Position numbers and translations under genes: made by a program. This document shows positions 48,071 through 57,765 of a stretch of 64,000 nt of DNA, one piece after another. The DNA is from Atherinomorus stipes (lineage: Eukaryota > Chordata > Actinopteri > Atheriniformes > Atherinidae). The stretch's first letter is position 1. Each line of letters begins with the position of its first letter. A model generated the notes under the pieces. The model did no database searches. It had not been told where the DNA came from and worked only from the letters and a program-made list of their open reading frames with translations. The stretch lies in contig JALJCO010000163.1 in NCBI GenBank assembly GCA_023101725.1, positions 62,001 to 126,000 of the forward strand. The letters run 5' to 3'.

Positions 48071-48235
48071 TCTGCCAATGGAATGAGCAAAATTTTCTTG
48101 ATAAGTTTTCTTGCCTTAAAACAAGATCTTGTATCTCACTGAAATGTTTCTCTTTAAGTCATTTTCTTATTTTGAGTGATGAGATATTTTTACTAGAAAT
48201 GAGAAAAACTTGCTAAGATTTGAGTTTTTGCAGTG

Positions 48236-49487
48236 AAGGGATGGAAATGGTCAGCAACAGCTCTCAGGTAGGCTGTGGTGGTTAAACTGCCACATTGGTA
48301 CTAACCCGAGGGACACATTGGATGCGGAAGTGCAGCAGTTTCATTTCGGCACCCATGTTAACAGATGGTGTCGACCACATCAGGTGCAGTGTGCTGTGGT
48401 GTGCAGCGCCAAAATTGGCGCGCGGCATGAAGCGATCATTTAGACTTTTGCTCTATTTTCTGCACGAGCTGCGGCCGAATTTGTCAAACCAGGCAGGAAA
48501 ATCAAACCATTTTCTAAGTAAAACACCCAGATAAGTTTTAAAACCCGATCTCTTTTTGATAGATAGAATGGATGGCATGCAGGATGCCTGGAAACTGGGG
48601 TGCATGAAGAAACAGCTCATTGGGGCCGATGTGTGTGTGTGTGTGTGTGTGCGCGCATGTGTGTGTGTTCTCAGCTGTTGGAAGGATACGAAGCTGTAGC
48701 TCTGTGTGCATGTGTGTGTGCGTGCAGTTTTCCTCTGCTATAATGCAACCCTGAACCACCTCTCTAATCCAGGCAGATCTGAGAGCAGGCATGGGGGGGT
48801 GCGTTCGTCTGCTCGCCGTCAGCTGTCACGCACCAGCTCTCTGTCGGCTTCTCTTACACTCCTCCTCATTGTTAAGTTGGAAGCGGATCCTGATCCAGCA
48901 ACAGATGCTTAATGAAAGTCGGCTCCTTCTCCACCTCTCGTATCAATTGACAGGAATGTTCAGTATTTGAGAAATCTCTGCGCCGCGTATCCGGAGCTGC
49001 AGCTCCGCTATGTCAGATGTAATTTCAGGTATCTGTCATGAATGTGAGATTACAAACTTTCCTTGGTTTATTTGAGCTTTTTCCATTCGGTTGATTTTGG
49101 GCCCCTTTCCTCGTCCTGCGCCGGGCTGGTTTATCTTGGCTGAAACATCCGATAGTTACGGCAGGAATGAGAACGCCTCGACTTGACATCACCTATCGGA
49201 TCGTGTTGTCTAAATATGGCATCTGATTTGCTCGGGATTCGGCCTCGGCACCTCACAGAGAACGTGCCGCCTCCGAGTGAGGGGACATTTCTCTTCGTTC
49301 CAGAGAAGCATAGCAGATAGGATTGCATGATGATGATTGGGCCAATAACAGGAAATTATTACATCATTCCAATAAGTCCTATATTGTGACAACTTGCCTC
49401 GGTAACATATATATAACCAGCATGACAGTGCTGCACTCACATTGTTTGTTGTTTTATTGTTGTTTAAAAAAAAACTTTATTTATATC
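48236..49487. other. Intronic DNA with (GT)n at about 48630-48670
   Basis: A GT/GC dinucleotide repeat and unique flanks. No gene recognised. Confidence 0.5.
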
Positions 49488-49993
49488 CAGTCGTCCTCAA
49501 AATTATTCATACCCTCCCATTAAAGAAAAGGCTAAATTCACAATAGCAATTGAACTAACAAGAAACTAGAGAAACTAATAATAAATAAAAATTTATAAAA
49601 TTATAATTTAGTGAAATAAAATGTTTCTTTTGAATTGTGGTTGGAAATGATAGTTAAAAAAAAAAAAGACAAAATTGTCCCAAACACATGAGAGAACCTT
49701 TCTCATGAACAGTGGACCAACATACCTGTCAACAGGTGCAGACATCTGATTGGACGTTACAGGAACCACCTGATTGCAGTGGTTGCCTGAAAGTGGTGTT
49801 TAACAAAATTTTAGCTTCGGAGTCGCATCATTTTTGTTTACTTGTTTTATTTTTTGTCATTTGTTTTTAACATTTCTGTTGAACCACAATTGAAAATCAA
49901 TGTCACGATTATTTTTGTCAATTTCAACTTCTGTCACTGACAGATTTTATTCCTTTTTTAATTGGACGGTATGAATAATTTTGAGGACGACTG
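49488..49993. mobile_element. Tc1/mariner-like MITE, CAGTCGTCC family
   Basis: 506 bp. The ends are CAGTCGTCCTCAAAATTATT and GAATAATTTTGAGGACGACTG. The right flank is TA; the left target has mutated. The interior matches 26529-27009. Confidence 0.88.
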
Positions 49994-51838
49994 TAAACAA
50001 GTCTGACCTGTCAGTTGTTATTATTGCTTAAAAATAAACTTTTCCAGATAATTCTATATGTGCAGCCCAAACTAAAGTCACTTGGAGGTCTTGGTCTGTA
50101 GCCTACATGTAACTTGAACTCCAAAAGTTACACATCTCAGACACTAGGTGGTGCTATTCTATTCCAAGAGGTAGTGCATTTTAGCCTTTAGTTCGTTAAC
50201 AGCTTGGCGCATATTTAAGTGTCTTATATCCAGAGATTCCTTGGATCCTCCTGCATCTGATGACATAGGCCACGCCCATTTGCGCCTGTAATAATTTTTC
50301 GCTAGAGGGTGATATATGTAAAACGTACTTTCTTTAACTTATCCGAGAGCTTTCACCCAATCAATCTGAAAACTGAGTCCATCATAAAAGAGACCGAGAG
50401 AAAAAAAGTTACTGGAAAACATTTAGAAAATTCATTTCCGTTACAAAGTTATACACATCCAAATATTATGCAAAAACTAGCTAAATACTTAAAGGGCCAT
50501 AACTTAAACACCACAACAAATAATCACATGAAATTCATACACCAAGTGGGGAACTGAATTATCTACACATGTGCCAAATTTGGAAATTTTAAACATCTCT
50601 GTGGCACTTTACACTTGAGTATTTTATACCGCAAAAATGGCTGATTGGATATGTAGTTCAGATAGACAGCATAACAAACTCCTTGACGATTGTTATGATT
50701 GGATAAAGTGGGCGGGGTTCATGAGCTAATGACTATGGCCCGGGGGCATAGTTTAAGTTGATGTGCGTTTGAGATATCAAATAATTTTGTTTGATATCTT
50801 TTAGAAAATGTTTGAGAGGTTTGCTGATAGTTTTTTACTGGAAAACATAAATATTTCTTCATTTAAAGAATAAAGTCGTTTTGGTTTTGTTAATCGTATT
50901 GATGTCACGATTAGGCGTGTATGTTATCAATTATCGGTATCGGCCTTATCTGAAATTTATTGTATCTTTTTTTTTTTAAGTTATTGTGCATTCCTAATAG
51001 CAGATGATGATGCTGCAGATTTCTGGTTAAGTTCACGGTCTCTGGCTGCTGAGATGAGGTCGGCGAGTCGGTTTGAGGAGACACTATTTTCATAGCTGAT
51101 GTAATTAATAGCCCAAACTATGAAACTTAAGTAGTAATAAAGAGGAATTATCCTTAAACCCAGTGTCATTTTCACCACCAGGCCGTCCTCCTCAGTTTGG
51201 CCCTCAGACCTCCCTCTCTGCCTCTTTCTATTTAAAACCTCTGGTTGGGACTCTGCCTGGGTGCAGTGACCCTGGGTGTATGAGAGGAAGGGAGGAGTCT
51301 GTGCTTCTGGTGGCGGAGGACAGAGAGAGGAAGAGGAGAGAGAAGGGGGGTGAAAGAAGAGAGGATCTTGGCTCATGGAGCTCAGAGCGGGGCTCTTTAA
51401 TCTCTGCAGGACCGTCAGATGGCTTTGACAGAGCACAGGCACCAATTAGGCTGCTAGATTAGGATGGTGGGGGGGAGCTTTGTACTTCTGAAAGCTTCTA
51501 GACGGACCTTCTTATTCTTTTCCTTCCTGCCCGGGGTTTCAGTCTTCATTGGGACTCCTCACCCTTGCTTAACCTCCTCCCTCCCCTCCCCTCCCTCCAT
51601 CCTGCAGCCCTTCTGTGATTATACCTGTCCAGACATTGAGAGGAGTGGATTAATATTACAGTGGGGGTTAGGGGGCCAACGAGTCGGATGGTTTCTGGGG
51701 GTCCTGAATGCCGGCAGGCATGGATAAGGAGCCAACGTGCAAAGACTCGAGCTCCCGTCTGCGCTGTGTGACGGTAACGAGCAGTGAAATGCACTTTTTT
51801 TTCTCCATCTTTATTTGTCTGCAGGGTTTGTGGTTTTC
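49994..51838. other. Intronic DNA; MITE end fragment at about 50918-50998
   Basis: The fragment reads TTATCAATTATCGGTATCGG ... TTATTGTGCATTCCTAA. The rest, including GC-rich 51160-51700, shows nothing recognised. Confidence 0.45.
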
Positions 51839-53150
51839 ATAGGGATGCACGATAACCTTTTTTAAAAAACGATATCGATAACCGATAAATTTTAGCTCTT
51901 AAAGGCCGATTCCGATAACTGATAACCGATAACACACATGCATACCTAATTAGGGGTGCACAATATAATCGGCCCCTTATCTGTACCGGCCTATATCGGC
52001 CCTTAAACTAAGTATCGGACATCGGCCACCCCACCGATATTTAACTGATATTTAACCGATCAGGCCGCTGTTTCTAAAGTCTAAAAAAAAACAAATTCTT
52101 CAAAACTTCTTTTTTACAGACTAAAACTTTTAAAGACAGTTTCTTTTAGGATGTTCTGTGTGGGATAGGGATGCACGATATTGAAATTATGGCCGATATT
52201 TGATATGCCGATATTTTAAAACATGTGCGATAACCAATATCGATACCGATATTGAAGCTGAAAAATAAATTATGTAATATATTCATTCCTTGTGCACAAT
52301 TAGAAAAATACCTCAACTTCTTTCATGTATAACAAGTTGAACTTAGTGACAGTTGTTCAAACAAAACTAACAGGATATGTGCGTTATATCCTACAACCAC
52401 CTGGATTTTCTTCTGCCTGAGGAAAATAAATGATACCCCAAAACAGGGGATGTTTGGTTATTTACACAAACGACCATCTATAAACTGTTCACACAGATCA
52501 TCCTACAAGAAACTGTCTTTTTAGAAGTTTTCAAGTCTGTAAAAAAAGATGTTTTTGAAGAAGAAATTGTTTTTTTTTACTTTAGAAACAGGGGCCTAAT
52601 CGGTTAAATACCGGTTAAATATCGATGGGGTGGCCAATGCCCGATATTCACACATAACACAAGGTATTTGAGGTATTTTTCTAATTTTGTACAAGGAATG
52701 AATATTATATAATTAATAATTTTTCAGCTTTAATATATATTAAATAAATTTACAAAGACAAAAACCAAGGATATATTTTTTAGTTAGTTCTGTAAAAAGT
52801 TTTTTTTTTTTTTTTAAACTGTTATTTTTATCAGGGATATTCTATATAGGCATTTTTTTTTTTTTTTTTTTTAAAGGATTTTTTGGGCACTAGTGGCCTT
52901 TATGCGACAGTGTATAGCGACAGGAAAGGGGCAGAGAGAGTGGGGGGTGACATGCAGCAAAGGGACCTAGACCGGGAATCGAACCGGGGCCGACTGCGTT
53001 GAGGAACTGTGGCCTCTGTTCATGGGGCGGCTGCTAAACCAACTGAGCTAATCACTGCCCCCTATATAGGCATTTTTACCGATATCCGATATACCGATTT
53101 TGTCCAACTCTTAAATTCTGATATCCGATATCAACCGATACCGATCTCTG
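51839..53150. mobile_element. Nested TAGGGATGCACGATA / GGCCGATATC elements
   Basis: At least two left ends (ATAGGGATGCACGATAACC at 51840 and TAGGGGTGCACAATATAATC near 51951), a further start at about 52167 (ATAGGGATGCACGATATTG), and a right end near 53140. Homology to 3660-4969 and 46825-47800 is clear. A minus-strand SINE (52858-53061) interrupts it. Confidence 0.7.
52858..53061 (-). mobile_element. tRNA-derived SINE (minus strand) with 16-bp TSD
   Basis: On the minus strand, A box TAGCTCAGTTGG (53039-53050) and B box GGTTCGATTCC (52975-52985) are followed by an unrelated body and an A-tail (poly-T on +). The word CTATATAGGCATTTTT occurs on both sides (52842-52857 and 53062-53077), the direct repeat expected of LINE-driven insertion. 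Confidence 0.92.
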
Positions 53151-54431
53151 CAGACAACTGTGAGGTTGTGTCTTTCATATATTGAGAAACACAACTATAT
53201 TCTGCTCCGAGAGCAAAAATCTAAAATCTCCCTAACTCAGCCAGAGGAGTTCATTTCGGACATCTGGCTGCCAGATATCAAATACTAGCAGGTATTAGCC
53301 AACATGTGGCTAATTTTAATGTTTCTGACAACTTGGTAACTTAACCAACAACTTAAAACCAGACATATTATCAGCAGCTTCAAAGCAAGTCAGTCTGTAG
53401 CAGCAGCAGCTGCACTGTAGTCACATGACTCTGAAAGGAATGCTGGGAAATGAAGTCCTTCCAGGATTACAGGGACTTTCCTACATGCTGGACTGCTGGT
53501 AATGGGACAAGATCCTGCAAGATTTCATTGCTCCATAACAAAATCTCACGAGATTTTACTAACGAAATCTCGTGAGATTTAATTTTTCAAAATATCGGCC
53601 CCAAAAAAACTGATAGATATTTTCCGATATCACATTTTCATGCCAATATCGGCCAATAGTTTTGGAAGGCCAATAATATCGGACATCCCCAATTTTTGTT
53701 TGAGTTAATGAAAATAATTTCTCAATTTTAGTTTTCGTTTTGTTGTTGTTGTTTTAGTTAACTATAATAAGCGTGGTAAGTAATTGTTTATGAACTGCCT
53801 CGTTTACACTCCAATCTTTGCTGTGCACATGCACACACACATTCACACACACACTGCTCCTCCTGAGTACATGGAAACAATGACGGGAAGTACATTAGTG
53901 GGACCTCCATTGTATCTCCCCATACATCCTCGCTTCCTGAGCCGGGTGTGGGTGCTGGTGAGCAGGGACACAGAAGAAGCTGTGGTCCTTCAGGACTTTG
54001 GGGTGGGGGGGTGGATGTGTCTGGTCTGGGACAGACAGATCCTTAATCCTGCAGCTCAGCTGACCTGTGGTCAGATTCATCGTCTCCTCTCCAGGGAAAC
54101 TGTTGGAGGCAACTTCAGGGCGAGCTGGTCTCAGATCAGCACGAGGTGAAGAAAAACAACCTGATTTTAAGTTAATTAGTGGTGAAGCCGCAGAGAGGGA
54201 CAGATGGCGGGGGTGGGCGTGGCCAGACCGCAGGAATGCCCGCGGCGGCCTCGGTGGTGGCTGTAATTGTGGCAGAAACAATAGTGAGGCAGGGAGCTGT
54301 TTATCCTACACGTGTGACTGCGATGCCCTTTTCGCTTCGGCCCCGACTGCTTTTTACGTGCGTGTGTTTTAACGCCGCCGCTTTGCGTACTCGGCCGTCA
54401 CCTTGACCTCCGTGTTTGTCTCTGTTTTCAG
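53151..54431. other. Intronic DNA with repeat end at about 53500-53770
   Basis: 53510-53585 holds three AAATCTCRYGAGATTT-type palindromes; 53590-53690 is the right end of a GGCCGATATT-type element; 53695-53770 is TTTAGTTTT-type repeat text; (CA)n lies at about 53826-53855. The approach to exon b (53900-54430) is GC-richer but unassigned. Confidence 0.55.
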
Positions 54432-54573
54432 GTCTGCCACCACCCAGACTGCCAAGACCTGAACAGCAAAAGCCCGCTTCACCTGTGTGAGTCATGTGAC
54501 TCACGATGCCACTCAGAGAACACAGACAACATGCACTTTGACCGACACCCTCGATTTAACTTGCAGCCTCAAG
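54432..54573 (+). CDS. plekhg5: plekhg5 coding exon b (Cys/His motif, second half; internal start Met)
   Basis: The exon is 142 nt, bounded by a TTTTCAG acceptor and a GTAGAT donor: 47 codons plus one base (phase 0 in, phase 1 out). It opens VCHHPDC, repeating the CQHPEC motif of exon a, then has LCESCDSRCH and three spaced histidines. The C-x4-C, C-x2-C and His pattern is what a zinc-binding, B-box-like fold needs; this is inference, since I do not recall a named domain here. Codon 34 is a Met in the phrase MHFDRHPRF. Mammalian PLEKHG5 has a shorter isoform starting at the equivalent MHYDGH position (recalled), so this Met is a plausible alternative start when transcription begins inside the preceding intron. 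Confidence 0.93.
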
Positions 54574-54840
54574 GTAGATGATTTCTTTACTCTGTTGGTG
54601 ATGATGTCATCCTCATGACCTCATTGCAGGATTTCTCTCTGTTAATGCTATCCACACTCAGGTGATGATATTAAGTCTGTTTGCTGTGAAATTCTGAATA
54701 GGATCATTTGTGTCAGGAGGATTCAGATTATTTCTGACGTTAAACACATTTGAGCCTGCAGACTGAGGTAATAACAGCAGAAAGATGCTGCTGTCGCTTT
54801 TAATTCTGTTTGCAAAGCTCTGATTGGTTCATAATTTGCC

Positions 54841-55385
54841 GAAGGAGTTGGAAAAAATATTGATACACTAAAATATTGCAACATTTTCATATGCAGATTT
54901 CATATTGATATTTAAAAATGAGATTGAGCTATTTTACCAATTAAACCTCGTAAGATTTCGTCGCTCTCTTACGAAATCTCATGAATTTTCACAAAAACCT
55001 GCGAGATTTTGTAACAGAACGATGAAATCTCACAAGATTTCATTGGTAAATAACTCAATGTCTCGCAGGTTTTCGTGAAATCTCGTGAGATTTCATGGGT
55101 AAAATGGATCAATATTGCGTTTTCAAATATCAGTATGAAATCTGCATACAAAAATATCGCAACATGAGATTGAGCTATTTTACCAATGAAATTTCGCAAG
55201 ATTTCATCGCTCTCTTACGAAATCTCACAAGATTTCACAAAAACCCTCGAGATTTTGTAACAGAACAATGAAATCTCGCTAGATTTCATCGGTAAAAAAG
55301 CTCAATATCGCATTTTTAAATATTGATATATGGGCATGTGAAAATATAGCGATATTTCAGTGTATCGAAATATTTTCCCACCCCT
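54841..55385. mobile_element. Foldback MITE (TAGGGGTGGG family), TSD AATTTGCC/AATTTGCA
   Basis: 545 bp, right end TTTTCCCACCCCT, left end eroded (GAAGGAGTTGGAAAA). Many inverted GAAATCTCRYRAGATTTC units. TSD copies at 54833-54840 and 55386-55393 match at seven of eight bases. Confidence 0.82.
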
Positions 55386-55487
55386 AATTTGCAGGAAGGG
55401 TCAGAAGCTGTCTTTCTCAGACACATCCAGCTTCCATCTTTTATTTATTCATATTATAGGTGCAATCCTGTTACAGATTTTAGGAAA

Positions 55488-55747
55488 AAATATTGATACA
55501 CTGAAATATTGCGATAATTTTATATGGTGATATCATATCGATAATTAAAAACACAGTATCGATCTATTTTACTAACGAAATCTCGTGAGATTTTGTCTTT
55601 CTGTTACGACGTCTTGAGGGTTTTCGTGAAATCTCGCAAGATTTCATTGGTAAAATAGATCAATATTGCGTTTTCAAATATCAATATGAAATCTGCATAT
55701 AAAAGTATCTCAATATTTCAGTGTATCATTAATTTTTCCCAGCCATA
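55488..55747. mobile_element. Foldback MITE (TAGGGGTGGG family), eroded ends
   Basis: Starts TTAGGAAAAAATATTGATAC and ends TTTTTCCCAGCCATA. The interior contains ACGAAATCTCGTGAGATTTT and GTGAAATCTCGCAAGATTTC. No clean TSD. Confidence 0.75.
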
Positions 55748-56329
55748 GTAACAAAATCAAATTTCAATATCTGAATTAATATGTCATTGATTTAAAAAAT
55801 GGGTTTCTATTGGTATGTGATCACTTTATCTAAATTACTTGCGATTTTTTACATCCACAGAGTTATTTGTCTGTTCAGAGACACTGTAGTAAAAATGGTG
55901 GCACAAACATGGCAGCTGCCACGTGGCTTTTTCTTTTTTTCTTGTTTATATCGGGGGAAAACAATAATGACAGAATGAACAAACAGAAGATAAATACATA
56001 GAAATACCAACTTACAGCTTTGCAAAAATAAATTAAGTCGTAAATAAGTAAGAGGATGGGGGGTGGGGGGGTAAGAAACATATTTCATATGAAATTGAGG
56101 TTTTTATCTAATTTAAAAGGTGCGTTAGGCCCCTACTGACCCGCCACCCTCAAACCCCCTCCTTTCCTGGGTTCCCCAGACCACATGTGGTGCAACACCC
56201 TACCCTATTTCTATATGTTCATATATATATTGACCTCCCCCCACCCCCTTTTTCCCACCCAGAGTGGATGTGATGCATTGAAGGGGAAGTTTTTTTTTTT
56301 GGTTTTTTCAATCTGGACCTATTTTCTAG

Positions 56330-56612
56330 CCACAAACTTCTTCATTTCACCAATGTTTTGTTACCAAACATTAGTCGGACCCCCCGTGAGCTCGAAGTGG
56401 CTTTTTTTGTGGTGAATCCGTCCTTATTTACAGACATTTTTACTGCGGCGGCTTTGATGACGCCACTGTTATGCAGCACCACCATAGCAAGTAAATGTCT
56501 GTAAATAAGGACCGATCACCACAAATAAGCAACTCAAAGCCGCTTCGAGCTCCCAGTGGGGGTCCGACTAATATTTAATAACAAAACATTGGTGAAATGA
56601 AGACATTTGTGG
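56330..56612. repeat. Long imperfect hairpin inside a degraded element
   Basis: The text CACAAACTTCTTCATTTCAC, CAATGTTTTGTTA and TTAGTCGGACCCCC reappears inverted at 56540-56612. The inner part GTCCTTATTTACAGACATTT pairs with AAATGTCTGTAAATAAGGAC (about 56491-56510). Confidence 0.8.
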
Positions 56613-56760
56613 CAGATAATGCCTTATTTAGAGGCTACGTGAGGTTGCCCCATCACTTCCATTATATTGGACAAACGCTGATCTGGAGTGGATCTAAATA
56701 TCTGCTGAAGGAATTCAAGTTGCACCAAAACTTTCCGGGTGAGGAACTGAATGTGTTTCA

Positions 56761-56815
56761 TGCTAGAAAATAGATCCAGGTTAAAAAAAAACCTGGGGGG
56801 GGGGGGGGGGGCATG
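56761..56815. repeat. Poly-A and poly-G run
   Basis: AAAAAAAAA, then CCTGG, then about 20 G around 56795-56812. Confidence 0.85.
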
Positions 56816-57204
56816 AGTGGTGATTTGACTGTTTCTCTGTTTTATGTTTCTCCCTTTCTTTTCCTAAACTTGGGTTTGGTTCATTTTAAAAGAGGGGTGA
56901 CGTGCCACATGGGAACAGTCCCACAGCATGTATGAAAGCAGAGGGATTCATGGTCAAGCTCCGAAGTTTGAACAATTTTAAAGATGCTTTTGAGGTTAAA
57001 CTTATGAAATCTGATTTCATATAAGTTGGGATACAAGCAGAAAGTTTGAATTCAGCTGAATTAAGGCAAATTTATCTCTAAGGTCACATTCTGCCCCCAG
57101 AAAAGACGAGAATATGGTTGTTTCTTTCTTTCTTATCGTTCGTTTGTCCGACTTCATGCTTTGTGTTAATGGAAAACTAACTGCTGTGTTTTCTTAACCT
57201 TAAG

Positions 57205-57304
57205 CCTCCATCCTGGCTCGAAACGTGTCCACGCGCTCCTGTCCCCCACGCACCAGCCCCCCCTCTGATCTGGAGGAAGAGGATGAGGGGAGCAATGACC
57301 GCGG
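57205..57304 (+). CDS. plekhg5: plekhg5 coding exon c (conserved linker, acidic run)
   Basis: The first two bases complete the codon split with exon b (phase 1). The exon then reads [19 protein letters not shown] followed by [11 protein letters not shown]. The [16 protein letters not shown] phrase is a strong match to mammalian PLEKHG5, and an acidic run follows at the same place. The 3' end is ambiguous. A donor at 57305 (GTCGGT) joined to the acceptor before 57480 gives DRG-ERK, closest to the GDRK I recall in mammals. The better-looking donor GTAACC at 57309 stays open only if paired with an acceptor four bases further on (exon start 57484), giving DRGS-RK. I chose the first pairing on homology. 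Confidence 0.9.
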
Positions 57305-57479
57305 GTCGGTAACCTTCCGCTATGTCAAGCTAATGTTCATACACTCCTCTTGTCTGTGTGTTTTTCCCATTTCCAGCCATGAAAACGTGCCAGTGATCAC
57401 GTCAGAGGCAGCTTGTATGTGAGGTCACTTCAGGAGCAGCTACATGTAAAATGTGATGATGTTTGGCATTTCTGTGCAG

Positions 57480-57540
57480 GGAGCGTAAAACGGTGGGGAT
57501 GAAGTTGGGGAAAAAGAAGCCACGGAGACGACACACTGAT
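57480..57540 (+). CDS. plekhg5: plekhg5 coding exon d (basic stretch)
   Basis: This 61-nt exon lies between a TGTGCAG acceptor and a strong GTAAGT donor. One base completes the split Gly codon; 20 codons follow, reading [20 protein letters not shown]. The KLxKKKxRRRHTD phrase is shared with mammalian PLEKHG5. The Lys/Arg cluster could act as a basic membrane-binding or nuclear-localisation patch, but that is only inference from composition. The exon ends in phase 0. The reading frame stays open through the whole following 225-bp intron. Confidence 0.93.
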
Positions 57541-57765
57541 GTAAGTAAGCCTGCAAACATGTTCATTTCTGTTCCTGCTACAGTTCTGGATAAACTTCTG
57601 TCACAAACGGAGAGTTGTGCAGCTCAGCAGCCCCGATGCAACACGCTGGTCTCACCGTCCTCTGAGCCAGGCAGCGGGGAGAAGGAGCCCCCGTGTGGAT
57701 CGGCTCTGCTACAGGCAGCCCAGCGGCTTCACCTGCTCACACTCGTGTCCTCTCTGTCTCTGCAG
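57541..57765 (+). other. plekhg5 intron d-e, 225 bp, in frame and stop-free
   Basis: The GTAAGT donor and the CTCTGCAG acceptor with its pyrimidine tract are both good, so this is normally an intron. Its length is exactly 75 codons, and reading on from exon d meets no stop before exon e. Retention would insert 75 residues between RRRHTD and DPSKEYF, just before the Ras-binding-type domain. See findings. Confidence 0.85.

Larger units (their letters stand above)
46594..48235. mobile_element. CACTGCAAAAACTCA inverted-repeat element hosting a nest of insertions
   Basis: The left end is CACTGCAAAAACTCAGA and the right end is its inverse (AGTTTTTGCAGTG). Family text (TATCTCACTGAAATGTTTCT, TCTTGATAAG) occurs on both arms and recurs at 58580-58800 and 59474-59545. 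Inside are an ATGCATGATATTGG-type element (from 46825), a TTAA element within that (46995-47615), and a tRNA-derived SINE (47811-48070). Confidence 0.75.
14392..54431 (+). other. plekhg5 giant intron (about 40 kb)
   Basis: The GTAAGA donor follows exon a and the TTTTCAG acceptor precedes exon b; both sides are phase 0. The interval is packed with inverted-repeat DNA transposons, SINEs and microsatellites listed separately. No recognisable nested gene was found on either strand. The length is inferred from the two exons belonging to one transcript; an unrecognised exon inside would divide it. Confidence 0.8.
54574..57204 (+). other. plekhg5 intron b-c with foldback MITEs and a long hairpin
   Basis: This 2.6 kb intron runs from a GTAGAT donor to a TTAAG acceptor. 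It contains two TAGGGGTGGG-family foldback elements (54841-55385 and about 55488-55747), a segment homologous to the element at 1760, and a hairpin at 56330-56612. No exon-like sequence was seen. Confidence 0.8.

Noticed and set aside
52975..53050. Minus-strand tRNA gene
   Set aside because: Same reason: it is the tRNA-derived head of a SINE with a 16-bp target duplication.
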